Source of the DNA: Bacteroidota bacterium
GTDB taxonomy: Bacteria > Bacteroidota > Bacteroidia > Palsa-965
NCBI GenBank assembly: GCA_020402865.1
Contig: JADBYT010000002.1
Span: forward strand, 310,001-374,000
Length of the DNA stretch: 64,000 nt
Direction: 5' to 3'
Part shown: positions 43,680 through 51,193 of the stretch, in pieces
Numbering within the stretch: the stretch's first letter is position 1
Layout of the letters: each line of letters begins with the position of its first letter
The notes under the pieces: generated by a model
What the model saw: the letters and a program-made list of their open reading frames with translations, nothing else
Databases searched by the model: none
Told to the model about the DNA's origin: nothing
Position numbers and translations under genes: made by a program

Positions 43680-44819
43680 ATGGAATATACGCAGAATGAA
43701 AATCAGGCAATGATTGCCGATGTCATCCGCAAGTTTGGTGAAGAACACATCCGCCCGCACTTTATGGAGTGGGACGAATCGCAGGAGTTCCCCATTCACA
43801 TTATGAAACAACTGGGCGAACTCGGTTTGCTTGGTGTGCTTGTGCCTGAAGAATATGGCGGAGCCGGTTTCGGCTATTTTGAATATGTAACTGCCATTAC
43901 CGAACTCGGCAAAATCTGCGGTTCCATCGGTCTTTCCATGGCGGCACACAATTCACTTTGTACAGGCCACATTCTGCAATTCGGTAACGAAGCGCAGAAG
44001 AAAAAATGGCTGCCCAAATTAGCCACAGGTGAGTGGATTGGCTCCTGGGGCCTTACCGAACCCAACACCGGCTCTGATGCCATGCGCATGAAATGCACCG
44101 CCGTGCAGGATGGCGACTACTGGGTAATTAACGGTACCAAGTGCTGGATCACACACGGCATTTCGTCGGATGTAATTGTAGTGCTCGTGCGCACCGGCGA
44201 ACTGCTCGACTCCAAAGGCATTACAGCTTTTGTGGTAGAACGCGGCACACCCGGTTTCAGTGCAGGCAAAAAAGAAAACAAACTCGGTATGCGCGCCAGC
44301 GAAACAGCCGAAGTGATTTTCGATAATTGCCGTGTACACAAAGACAATATTCTGGGCGAAGTAGGGCAGGGCTTTGTGCAGGCCATGAAAGTGCTCGACG
44401 GTGGCCGTATTTCCATTGCCGCGCTTTCGCTGGGCATTGCCAAAGGTGCCTACGAAGCCTCGCTCAAATACGCACAGGAACGCCAGCAGTTTGGTCAGCC
44501 AATTGCCCACTTTCAGGCCATCGGCTTCAAACTGGCCGATATGGCTACCGAAATTGAAGCCGCCGAACTGCTCACCTTCCAGGCCGCCGACCTCAAAAAC
44601 CGTGGCGAGAAGATGACCAAAGAAAGCGCCTTTGCAAAATATTACGCCTCCGAAGTATGCGTAAAAGTGTCGAACGAAGCCGTACAGGTTTTTGGCGGAT
44701 ATGGCTACACAAAGGATTTTCCGGTAGAAAAATATTACCGCGATTCTAAACTCTGTACCATTGGCGAAGGCACCTCCGAAATTCAGAAGCTGGTAATTGC
44801 CCGCGAAATTTTAAAATAA
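43680..44819 (+). CDS. Acyl-CoA dehydrogenase (short/medium-chain type)
   Basis: A 379-residue FAD enzyme. GSWGLTEPNTGSDAMRMKCT (about residue 120, FAD-binding signature 1), WITHGISSDVIVVLVRTGE and QVFGGYGYTKDFPVEKYYRD (signature 2) are visible. The catalytic Glu is in CTIGEGTSEIQKLVIAREIL near the C-terminus, as in butyryl-CoA dehydrogenase. It oxidises acyl-CoA to trans-2-enoyl-CoA in beta-oxidation or amino-acid degradation and passes electrons to ETF. No other beta-oxidation gene lies beside it; a subtilase gene follows 18 bases after its stop. Start ATG at 43680, with an in-frame extension upstream that overlaps the -7 element. Confidence 0.93.
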   Translation: MEYTQNENQAMIADVIRKFGEEHIRPHFMEWDESQEFPIHIMKQLGELGLLGVLVPEEYGGAGFGYFEYVTAITELGKICGSIGLSMAAHNSLCTGHILQFGNEAQKKKWLPKLATGEWIGSWGLTEPNTGSDAMRMKCTAVQDGDYWVINGTKCWITHGISSDVIVVLVRTGELLDSKGITAFVVERGTPGFSAGKKENKLGMRASETAEVIFDNCRVHKDNILGEVGQGFVQAMKVLDGGRISIAALSLGIAKGAYEASLKYAQERQQFGQPIAHFQAIGFKLADMATEIEAAELLTFQAADLKNRGEKMTKESAFAKYYASEVCVKVSNEAVQVFGGYGYTKDFPVEKYYRDSKLCTIGEGTSEIQKLVIAREILK

Positions 44820-44837
44820 CTGCTTATCTGATCCTCA

Positions 44838-46433
44838 ATGAACAAACTCTTTTTAGGCATTGCCGTTTTTACAGCGTCGCTCCTCGGCGCACAAAACGCC
44901 AAAGCTCCCGAAAACTGGTTTAACCTTTCTTTTGCACAGGATGGTGTGCGTGGTGTAAAAACCGAACAAACCTATGCCGACCTTGTAAAAGGCCGCAAAG
45001 GCGATACGGTAATTGTGGCCGTACTCGATGGCGGTGTGGATTATAAACACGAAGACCTTGCCCCCGTAATGTGGGTAAACCGCAAGGAAATTGCCGGAAA
45101 TGGCATTGATGACGATAAAAACGGCTACGTGGATGATATCCACGGCTGGAATTTTCTGGGCAATAAAGACGGCCGTAACGTACAGTACGATCAACTCGAG
45201 CGTACGCGCCAGCTTAAACCGCTCATGAAGCGGTTTAAAAACAAAACAGCCGCCGATATTTCAGCTACAGAACAGGCCGATTATCAGCGTTACATCAAGA
45301 TGAAGGCCGATCATGACAAGGAACTTGCGGAGATGAGCAAATATCTTGAGCAACTTCGTCCGGTAAAAAAACTCATGGATGGCATGGTAGCCGACATTAA
45401 AGTGCAGCGTGGTGTAGATACAGTAATGTATGAAGACTTTGCCGCCTATAAGCCGTCAGAGAAATATGAAAAATTCCATAGCCGCATCAAACTCCTCATT
45501 ATTAAAGATCAGGAGTCATGGGGAAATTTTCAAACTGAAATTGCCGAAGGATATGCACAGCTTTATGCCCGTGTAAATTATCACCTTGATCTGGATTATG
45601 ATTCACGTTCAATTGTGGGTGATAATTACGAGGATCCTTCCGAACAGTTTTACGGAAACAACGATGTGAAAGGCCCCGATGCTTCGCACGGCACACACGT
45701 AGCCGGTATTATTGCCGGTGTGCGCGATAACAACATAGGCATTAAAGGTGTGGCGCAGTTTGTGAAAATTATGGGTGTGCGTTGCGTGCCCGATGGTGAT
45801 GAGCGCGATAAGGATGTGGCCAACGCCATCCGCTATGCAGTTGATAACGGTGCGCAAATCATAAATATGAGCTTCGGTAAATCCTATGGCAGCAATAAGA
45901 GTGTGGTTGATGATGCGGTGCGATATGCACAGAGCAAAGGCGTGCTGCTCATTCATGCTGCCGGCAACGACAGCAAAGACAACGATGCTACCGATAATTT
46001 TCCCAACAACGATTTCCTTGGCGGCGGCAGTGCTGATAACTGGATTGAAGTAGGCGCCCTTTCGTGGAAAAGCGGAAAAGCCTCGGTTGCTCCTTTCAGC
46101 AACTATGGCAAAATGCAGGTTGATGTGTTTGCCCCCGGTGTGGATATCAACTCCTGCAAAGTAAACGGTGGCTATATTCCCCAAAGCGGAACCAGCATGG
46201 CCGCTCCCGTTTGTGCCGGTGTGGCCGCCGTACTCAAGTCGTATTTCCCCAAACTCACCGCAGCTCAGTTAAAACAAATTATCGAAAACTCAACCGATAA
46301 GTCGCTTGCCAAAAAGAAAGTGGTAAAGCCGGGCAGCAAGAAGAAGAAGATTAAATTCAGCAAACTCAGCCTTACCGGCGGAGTGGTTGACTTGTATGCC
46401 GCGTTTCAAATGGCCGAGCAGATGAGCAAGTAA
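44838..46433 (+). CDS. Secreted S8 (subtilisin-type) serine peptidase with a large insertion
   Basis: A 531-residue protease. Signal peptide MNKLFLGIAVFTASLLGAQ. The catalytic triad is clear: Asp in IVAVLDGGVDYKHEDL (about residue 62), His in DASHGTHVAGIIAGVRD (about 283) and Ser in QSGTSMAAPVCAGVAAV (about 453). About 220 residues separate Asp and His instead of the usual 30-40, with a lysine- and glutamate-rich helical stretch between. There is no T9SS sorting domain; the end is VDLYAAFQMAEQMSK. It is thus probably periplasmic or secreted otherwise. It follows the acyl-CoA dehydrogenase by 18 bases, but the functions are unrelated. Confidence 0.9.
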   Translation: MNKLFLGIAVFTASLLGAQNAKAPENWFNLSFAQDGVRGVKTEQTYADLVKGRKGDTVIVAVLDGGVDYKHEDLAPVMWVNRKEIAGNGIDDDKNGYVDDIHGWNFLGNKDGRNVQYDQLERTRQLKPLMKRFKNKTAADISATEQADYQRYIKMKADHDKELAEMSKYLEQLRPVKKLMDGMVADIKVQRGVDTVMYEDFAAYKPSEKYEKFHSRIKLLIIKDQESWGNFQTEIAEGYAQLYARVNYHLDLDYDSRSIVGDNYEDPSEQFYGNNDVKGPDASHGTHVAGIIAGVRDNNIGIKGVAQFVKIMGVRCVPDGDERDKDVANAIRYAVDNGAQIINMSFGKSYGSNKSVVDDAVRYAQSKGVLLIHAAGNDSKDNDATDNFPNNDFLGGGSADNWIEVGALSWKSGKASVAPFSNYGKMQVDVFAPGVDINSCKVNGGYIPQSGTSMAAPVCAGVAAVLKSYFPKLTAAQLKQIIENSTDKSLAKKKVVKPGSKKKKIKFSKLSLTGGVVDLYAAFQMAEQMSK

Positions 46434-46451
46434 CCGCTTGATTTTTAATCG

Positions 46452-46459
46452 TAAATTTG
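46452..46459 (+). promoter_or_regulatory. -7 promoter element of the methyltransferase gene
   Basis: Exact TAAATTTG, directly followed by the subtilase terminator stem, 53 bases before the next ATG at 46512. Confidence 0.5.
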
Positions 46460-46488
46460 CAGCCCGGACAATTTTGTCCGGGCTGTTT
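46460..46488 (+). terminator. Rho-independent terminator of the subtilase gene
   Basis: An 11-bp perfect stem (46460-46470 with 46475-46485, CAGCCCGGACA/TGTCCGGGCTG), ATTT loop, then TTT. Confidence 0.85.
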
Positions 46489-46511
46489 ACCTTTAAGAAA
46501 GGCATTGCCCG

Positions 46512-47276
46512 ATGTTTCATTTTCTGCTTCGCGTTATTCCGCGTCCCATTCTCATACAGTTCAGTCTGCTGTTTAGTAAAATAGCGCCTTATCTCTATAA
46601 AGGCACCCGCTATACCGATCCGATCAGCGGCAAATCATACCGCAAGTTTTTGCCCTACGGCTATTCGGGCCATGCCAAACGCAAAAATGTACTTTGCCCC
46701 GGCAGCCTTTCGCTCGAACGCCACCGCCTGCTCTGGCTCTGGCTTAAAAACCGTACCGACTTTTTTACCCGCAACACATCCATGCTGCACGTTGCACCCG
46801 AACAGTGTTTCTACAAACTGTTCCGCAAAATGGATAACCTGAAATACACCACCGCTGATCTCAACTCGCCCATTGCCGATGTACACATGGATTTGCACAA
46901 TCCGCCCTTCGGCGATAATGAGTTTGATGTGATTTTCTGCAACCATGTACTTGAGCATGTGGACGATGCTAATGTGTGCATGCGCCAGCTCTACCGCATC
47001 ATGAAACCGGGCGGCTGGGGCGTGTTTCAGGTGCCGCTTGATACCAACCGCGAAAAAACCTACGAAGACAAATCAATCACCGACCCGCGTGAACGCGAAA
47101 AGCATTTCTGGCAAAAAGACCATGTACGCCTTTTCGGACTCGATTACAAAGACCGCTTAGCCGCAGCCGGTTTCCGCGTGGTAGTTGATGATTACGTAAA
47201 TCAACTCACGCCTGAAGAGGTCGATCGCTATCGCTTACCGGCCGGCGAAATGATTTACGTGTGCTACAAAGACTAA
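46512..47276 (+). CDS. SAM-dependent methyltransferase (type-11-like)
   Basis: A 254-residue class I methyltransferase-like protein. An N-terminal hydrophobic or amphipathic stretch (FHFLLRVIPRPILIQFSLLF) precedes SGKSYRKFLPYGYSGHAKRK. The SAM fold includes SMLHVAPEQCFYKLFRKMDN, the acidic loop in TTADLNSPIADVHMDLHNPP and FCNHVLEHVDDANVCMRQLY with MKPGGWGVFQVP, typical of the Methyltransf_11 clan. No substrate can be named. It lies convergent with the heptose operon (5 bases between stops), so a link to surface sugar modification is only speculation. Confidence 0.8.
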   Translation: MFHFLLRVIPRPILIQFSLLFSKIAPYLYKGTRYTDPISGKSYRKFLPYGYSGHAKRKNVLCPGSLSLERHRLLWLWLKNRTDFFTRNTSMLHVAPEQCFYKLFRKMDNLKYTTADLNSPIADVHMDLHNPPFGDNEFDVIFCNHVLEHVDDANVCMRQLYRIMKPGGWGVFQVPLDTNREKTYEDKSITDPREREKHFWQKDHVRLFGLDYKDRLAAAGFRVVVDDYVNQLTPEEVDRYRLPAGEMIYVCYKD

Positions 47277-47280
47277 GCAA

Positions 47281-47988
47281 CTAATCGCTTACGCCCAGTT
47301 CAAGCTGCGCGCGGGCATAGTCTTCGGGAATCCCGATATCAATAAAATAACCATCGCTAACGAAGCCATGCAAATGCGCTTCAGGTGCCTGTCTGGCAAA
47401 AAAATCGTATTCAATGCTGAATGCTGAATCGGCCGGTGTGGCGGCAAGATAGTACGCGCGGTTTAGTACATACACGCCGCCGTTTATCAAAGCAGGGCCG
47501 GTTATTTCTGCCGATTTTTCGCGGAAAGCCGTCACGCGGCGGCCCTCAAGCGAAATGGTTCCGTAACGCGAACCATCTTCAACCGGCCGCAAAGCCAGCG
47601 AGGCCATCGCTCCCGATTCATTGTGCGCTTTAAAGTATTCCTCAAGCGGCACGGCAAAAAAAGAATCGCCGTTAAGCACCAGCACATTTTCAGTGTGGCA
47701 ATGCTCCAGTGCCAGACGTATTCCGCCGCCGGTGCCCAGTGGCGTTTTTTCTTCACAGTAGGCTATTTCCATGCCGCAATATTCGTGGCCAAAATGTGTG
47801 CGCACTTTCTCGGCCATGTAGCCGGTAGAAAGTACCACACGCTTAATTCCGGCGGCGGCAATATATTCCAGAAGATAATGCAGAAACGGGCTGCCGTTTA
47901 CCGGGGCCATGGGCTTGGGCACATCGCTTACCACTGCTTTGAGCCGGGTACCAAAGCCGCCGGCAAGTATTACAGCTTCGGTAATCAT
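47281..47988 (-). CDS. hddC: D-glycero-alpha-D-manno-heptose 1-phosphate guanylyltransferase
   Basis: A 235-residue nucleotidyltransferase with the N-terminal motif AVILAGGFGTRLKAVVSDVP (GXGTRL-type), KPMAPVNGSPFLHYLL and NGDSFFAVPLEEYFKAHN. These fit the sugar-nucleotide transferase family; the company of gmhA and hddA makes HddC the best assignment. It transfers GMP to D-glycero-alpha-D-manno-heptose 1-phosphate to give the GDP-heptose used in S-layer or surface glycans. Its ATG overlaps the stop of gmhA (ATGA at 47988-47985). An in-frame upstream extension reading through gmhA sequence is not used. A glucose- or mannose-1-phosphate specificity cannot be excluded by sequence alone. Confidence 0.85.
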   Translation of the reverse strand: MITEAVILAGGFGTRLKAVVSDVPKPMAPVNGSPFLHYLLEYIAAAGIKRVVLSTGYMAEKVRTHFGHEYCGMEIAYCEEKTPLGTGGGIRLALEHCHTENVLVLNGDSFFAVPLEEYFKAHNESGAMASLALRPVEDGSRYGTISLEGRRVTAFREKSAEITGPALINGGVYVLNRAYYLAATPADSAFSIEYDFFARQAPEAHLHGFVSDGYFIDIGIPEDYARAQLELGVSD

Positions 47989-48572
47989 GCTTTGGGGAAA
48001 AGCTGCTGTTCCACAATTTCGCATAGCGTGTGGCCAAGCAGCATGTGGCATTCCTGAATACGCGGCGTATCAGTAGAAGGAATATTAATGAGGTAATCGC
48101 TAAGCGGTTTCATTTTACCGCCGGTTTCGCCGGTGAAGCCTACGGTGGTTACGCCCATTTCGCGGGCCTTTTCAAAGGCTTTCACCACATTACCCGAATT
48201 GCCGCTGGTAGAAAGGCCGATCAGTATATCGCCCTTGCGGCACATGGCCTGCACAAGACGGCTGTACACCTGATCGTAGCTGTAATCATTAGCCACGGCT
48301 GTCATGTACGATGTATTTACATGCAGCGCATCCGAGTTAAGGGGGGCACGATCATAATAAAAACGACCCGAAAGTTCGGCGGCAAGATGCTGTGCATCGG
48401 CTGCGCTGCCGCCATTGCCGCACCACATCACTTTATTGCCGTTGCGGTAGGCTTCGGCAGCCAGTTCGGCTACGCGGGTTACTGTTTGCAAAATGGCTTC
48501 ATTGGTAAGAAGCGATTGTTTGAGTTGCACCGAAGCCGTGATACGGCTTTGCAAAAGATTCAGCAGGTCCAT
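47985..48572 (-). CDS. gmhA: Sedoheptulose 7-phosphate isomerase (SIS domain)
   Basis: A 195-residue SIS-domain protein with the GmhA pattern: MDLLNLLQSRITASVQLKQS, VMWCGNGGSAADAQHLAAEL (phosphosugar site), LNSDALHVNTSYMTAVANDY, GDILIGLSTSGNSGNVVKAF and a C-terminal ECHMLLGHTLCEIVEQQLF. GmhA isomerises sedoheptulose 7-phosphate to D-glycero-D-manno-heptose 7-phosphate, the first step of the pathway, in the cytoplasm. The gene overlaps hddA by 13 bases and hddC by 4 bases, so the operon is very tight. Confidence 0.92.
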   Translation of the reverse strand: MDLLNLLQSRITASVQLKQSLLTNEAILQTVTRVAELAAEAYRNGNKVMWCGNGGSAADAQHLAAELSGRFYYDRAPLNSDALHVNTSYMTAVANDYSYDQVYSRLVQAMCRKGDILIGLSTSGNSGNVVKAFEKAREMGVTTVGFTGETGGKMKPLSDYLINIPSTDTPRIQECHMLLGHTLCEIVEQQLFPKA

Positions 48573-49588
48573 GTGGTTAATCCGTGTTCTGTAAATGTAA
48601 ACGATTTGGCTTGCCCGCCGAATTTTTCAAGCGTTTGCTGCACATTCAGCTTGCTGGTGCCCGGGCAGTAAAAAAACATAAAGCCTCCGCCTCCGGCACC
48701 CGAAATTTTTCCTCCGCTGGCGCCTGCATGCAACGCAGCTTCATAAATATCATCCAGCATGGAATTGGAAATGGATGCGGCCATTTTTTTCTTGTTCAGC
48801 CAGCCCATATTAAGCACATCGCCAATTTTGTCCACTTCTCCCCGCAGCAAACATTCTTTCATTTGTACCGCCTGCTCTTTCAGCCGGTGCATGGCCTCTA
48901 CAGCTTCGGTATTATTCTTCTTCACATTCTCCACCTGATGGGTAATGATCTGTGCCGAGTCGCGGTTGGTGGCGGTGAAGTAGAGAAGAAGATTCATTTC
49001 CAGCTCCGCCAGCACATCCTGTTTTACAGTAAGCGGGTTTACAATTACTTTGTCGTTTGCAAGGAATTCCAGAAAGTTTACTCCGCCAAAGGTTGCCGCA
49101 TATTGGTCTTGCTTGCCTCCGGCCATCTTCATCTCTATACGCTCAATTTCAAAGGCCATGTGCGCAATGTCGTATTGCCCGAGAGGAAGATTGAGCCATT
49201 CTTTAAACGCACCGATAATCGCTACCACCAGTGTTGACGAAGTGCCAAGTCCGGAGCCTTGCGGCGCTTCAATCCAGGTGGTGAGTTTAAACGAGAGCGG
49301 CTTGCCTCCATTGAATTGGCGTACAATGCGGTTGTACACGCCTACCTGTAATTCGTAACTGCGGTCGTCGAAAGGAAGTTCGGCAGTGGCTTCGTACCTG
49401 CGCGTACGTTCAGGCGAACCCGATACAAGTTCGATCTGGCCGTTGTCGAGCGGCTCAAGCACAGCAAAGGCGTAACTGCTTATTGTGGCATTCAGAATGG
49501 CTCCGCCATGCAAATCAGAATAAGGCGAAACGTCGGTGCCGCCACCGGCTAACCCGAGTCTGAGCGGAGCTTTACTTTTAATCATCAT
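48560..49588 (-). CDS. hddA: D-glycero-alpha-D-manno-heptose 7-phosphate kinase (GHMP family)
   Basis: A 342-residue GHMP kinase. KAPLRLGLAGGGTDVSPYSD at the start and the ATP-binding GLGTSSTLVVAIIGA (about residue 117, P-X-G-X-G-L-X-S-S-like PQGSGLGTSS) are diagnostic. GASGGKISGAGGGGFMFFYC (about residue 290) is the third GHMP motif. The kinase phosphorylates the heptose 7-phosphate at C1. ATG at 49588 overlaps the stop codon of the glycosyltransferase gene upstream. Together with gmhA and hddC it gives three of the four steps to GDP-heptose; the phosphatase gmhB is not in the window. Confidence 0.92.
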   Translation of the reverse strand: MMIKSKAPLRLGLAGGGTDVSPYSDLHGGAILNATISSYAFAVLEPLDNGQIELVSGSPERTRRYEATAELPFDDRSYELQVGVYNRIVRQFNGGKPLSFKLTTWIEAPQGSGLGTSSTLVVAIIGAFKEWLNLPLGQYDIAHMAFEIERIEMKMAGGKQDQYAATFGGVNFLEFLANDKVIVNPLTVKQDVLAELEMNLLLYFTATNRDSAQIITHQVENVKKNNTEAVEAMHRLKEQAVQMKECLLRGEVDKIGDVLNMGWLNKKKMAASISNSMLDDIYEAALHAGASGGKISGAGGGGFMFFYCPGTSKLNVQQTLEKFGGQAKSFTFTEHGLTTWTC

Positions 49589-50730
49589 ACGCGTGGCGCA
49601 ATTTTTTTATAAAGATCAGCAACAACATCGCACATAACTTCCCAGCTGTACTTTTTCTTTTCGGCTATAGTAGCTGCTGTAAATGCCGCTTCACGTGAAT
49701 TCTGGTAATAATCCACAATGCTGTCGGCTACAGCCTTTACCTCAGGAGCCACCACATAGCCCGACTGGCCGTGGGTAATAATTTCACCAAGTCCGCCCAC
49801 ATTGGTTACCAGCGAGGGCTTGTCGAACTGCAGCGCTATTTTGGTTACGCCGCTTTGTGTGGCTGTGTGGTAGGTTTGAGCAACCATGTCGCAGGCGCTG
49901 AAATACCAGCGCACATCATCGTCGGCAATAAAATGCGTGTGCATTACCAGCCTGTCGGCCAGCCCGTGCCTGTCAATGATGGCCTGATAAGGCGCCTGAT
50001 CTTCGTAGTATTCGCCAGCCACAATAAGTTTTACACCCAATGCCTTCACGCGCTCATCGGCCATGGCTTCAAGCAACAGGTCAAGGCCCTTGTATTTGCG
50101 GATCAGCCCGAAAAACAGCAGGTAGCGCCCGTTTGCATCAAGTTTCAGTTTTTCACGGGCCGCAGGTTTAGGTTCGGGTTCGCCGAATGATGTGTAAAGC
50201 GGATGCTCAGTAAATACTTTATTCGGCGAGTCGGTAAACTGCCGCAAATCGTTCAGCACCGATTTCGACATGGTCAGGTAGCCGTGGCAGGCACGGAGAA
50301 AATAGCGGGCAAAAGCCGTATCTCCCGGCCGTTTTTCGTGTGGAATGGCATTGTCAACCAATGCAATTACACGCGTATGCCCGTTTTTGCGGGCAATACG
50401 TGCAATACTGCCAAGTGCCGGGCCCATAAACGGCAGCCAGAAACGGATAATCAGCAAATCAGGCTTTTCGCGTTTGATGCGGCGGCCCACACGGAGCCAG
50501 TTAAACGGGTTAACCGAATTAATCCATGTGTCAATGCGCACACCGGCAGGTGCAATACCCGTTTCATTGTATTGGGTGGTGCCGGGAAATAAAAACGAAG
50601 GATATTGCAGCGAAAATGAAACAATCCGCGAATCATGCCCGGCTTGTTGCAAAGCCCGGCAAAGTAGTTCGTTAAAGGTGGCCAGCCCCCCGCGCAGCGG
50701 AAATGCAGGACCAATGATGAATATTTTCAA
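49585..50730 (-). CDS. Family 4-type glycosyltransferase (GT-B fold)
   Basis: A 381-residue GT-B glycosyltransferase if started at the TTG at 50730 (reading MKIFIIGPAFPLRGGLATFN). The C-terminal half carries GRYLLFFGLIRKYKGLDLLL, LIVAGEYYEDQAPYQAI, the ATQSGVTKIALQFDKPSLVT region with VTNVGGLGEIITHGQSG, the nucleotide-sugar site of GT4 enzymes. It is cytosolic or membrane-associated. As the first gene of the heptose operon it may transfer the GDP-heptose made by the following genes, or an adjacent sugar. The frame is open further to a TTG at 50832, but no conserved sequence lies there and the shorter start leaves a normal divergent spacer to rpsU. Confidence 0.85.
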   Translation of the reverse strand: MKIFIIGPAFPLRGGLATFNELLCRALQQAGHDSRIVSFSLQYPSFLFPGTTQYNETGIAPAGVRIDTWINSVNPFNWLRVGRRIKREKPDLLIIRFWLPFMGPALGSIARIARKNGHTRVIALVDNAIPHEKRPGDTAFARYFLRACHGYLTMSKSVLNDLRQFTDSPNKVFTEHPLYTSFGEPEPKPAAREKLKLDANGRYLLFFGLIRKYKGLDLLLEAMADERVKALGVKLIVAGEYYEDQAPYQAIIDRHGLADRLVMHTHFIADDDVRWYFSACDMVAQTYHTATQSGVTKIALQFDKPSLVTNVGGLGEIITHGQSGYVVAPEVKAVADSIVDYYQNSREAAFTAATIAEKKKYSWEVMCDVVADLYKKIAPRV

Positions 50731-50824
50731 AGGCTTTTGCTGATCTGAAGCCGTAAAGATAAGCCGCAGCAACAAGTTGCGGCAAAGATTTTTAAGGTTT
50801 TCACAGCCTAAATGTGAAAAATAC

Positions 50825-50855
50825 TTGCTCAAATAAAAATCACTCCATACATTTG
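50825..50855 (+). promoter_or_regulatory. rpsU promoter
   Basis: TTG at 50825-50827, 20-base spacer, TACATTTG at 50848-50855 (exact), 33 bases before the rpsU ATG. Confidence 0.7.
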
Positions 50856-50888
50856 CACCCCTAATAAAACAAAACCAATCAGTTCAAA

Positions 50889-51083
50889 ATGATTATCGTT
50901 GCTGTAAAAGAAGGCGAATCGCTCGAAAAAGCACTCAAAAAGTTCAAGAAGAAATTCGAGAAAACCGGCGTAGTTCGTGCCCTGCGCGATCGCCAGAAAT
51001 TCACCAAGCCTTCTGTTCGCAAACGCGAAACCAAACTCAAAGCGATTTATCGCCAGCAAATGCACCAGAACCTCGAAGCGTAA
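50889..51083 (+). CDS. rpsU: 30S ribosomal protein bS21
   Basis: A 64-residue basic protein, MIIVAVKEGESLEKALKKFK at the start and EKTGVVRALRDRQKFTKPSV in the middle, a full match to bS21 of Bacteroidota. It binds the 30S platform near the 3' end of 16S rRNA. In this phylum bS21 is known to help block the anti-SD sequence, and rpsU of some species carries its own SD for autoregulation. Here the leader before the ATG (CCAATCAGTTCAAA) has no SD. xerC follows after 110 bases with a large hairpin between. Confidence 0.97.
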   Translation: MIIVAVKEGESLEKALKKFKKKFEKTGVVRALRDRQKFTKPSVRKRETKLKAIYRQQMHQNLEA

Positions 51084-51126
51084 GCTTCAGGCTGGCCGCA
51101 TCGCTTTTTTGAGGCCTTACATATTG

Positions 51127-51185
51127 GAAATACACACTCTCCGGGCAACTTTTTTAAGTTGATCTCGTTCAAGAGTGTGTATTTC
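51127..51185 (+). other. Large stem-loop between rpsU and xerC
   Basis: A 14-bp outer stem (51127-51140 with 51172-51185, GAAATACACACTCT/AGAGTGTGTATTTC) encloses a 6-bp inner hairpin (CAACTT/AAGTTG at 51146-51151 with 51156-51161). The right arm ends 8 bases before the xerC GTG and is followed by TTTTT. It may terminate or attenuate rpsU transcription, or control xerC translation. Confidence 0.65.
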
Positions 51186-51193
51186 TTTTTCTC

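Noticed and set aside
50731-50832. 34-residue N-terminal extension of the glycosyltransferase
   Set aside because: Starts at a TTG close to the rpsU promoter and shows no family-like sequence before the GPAFPLRGG motif.
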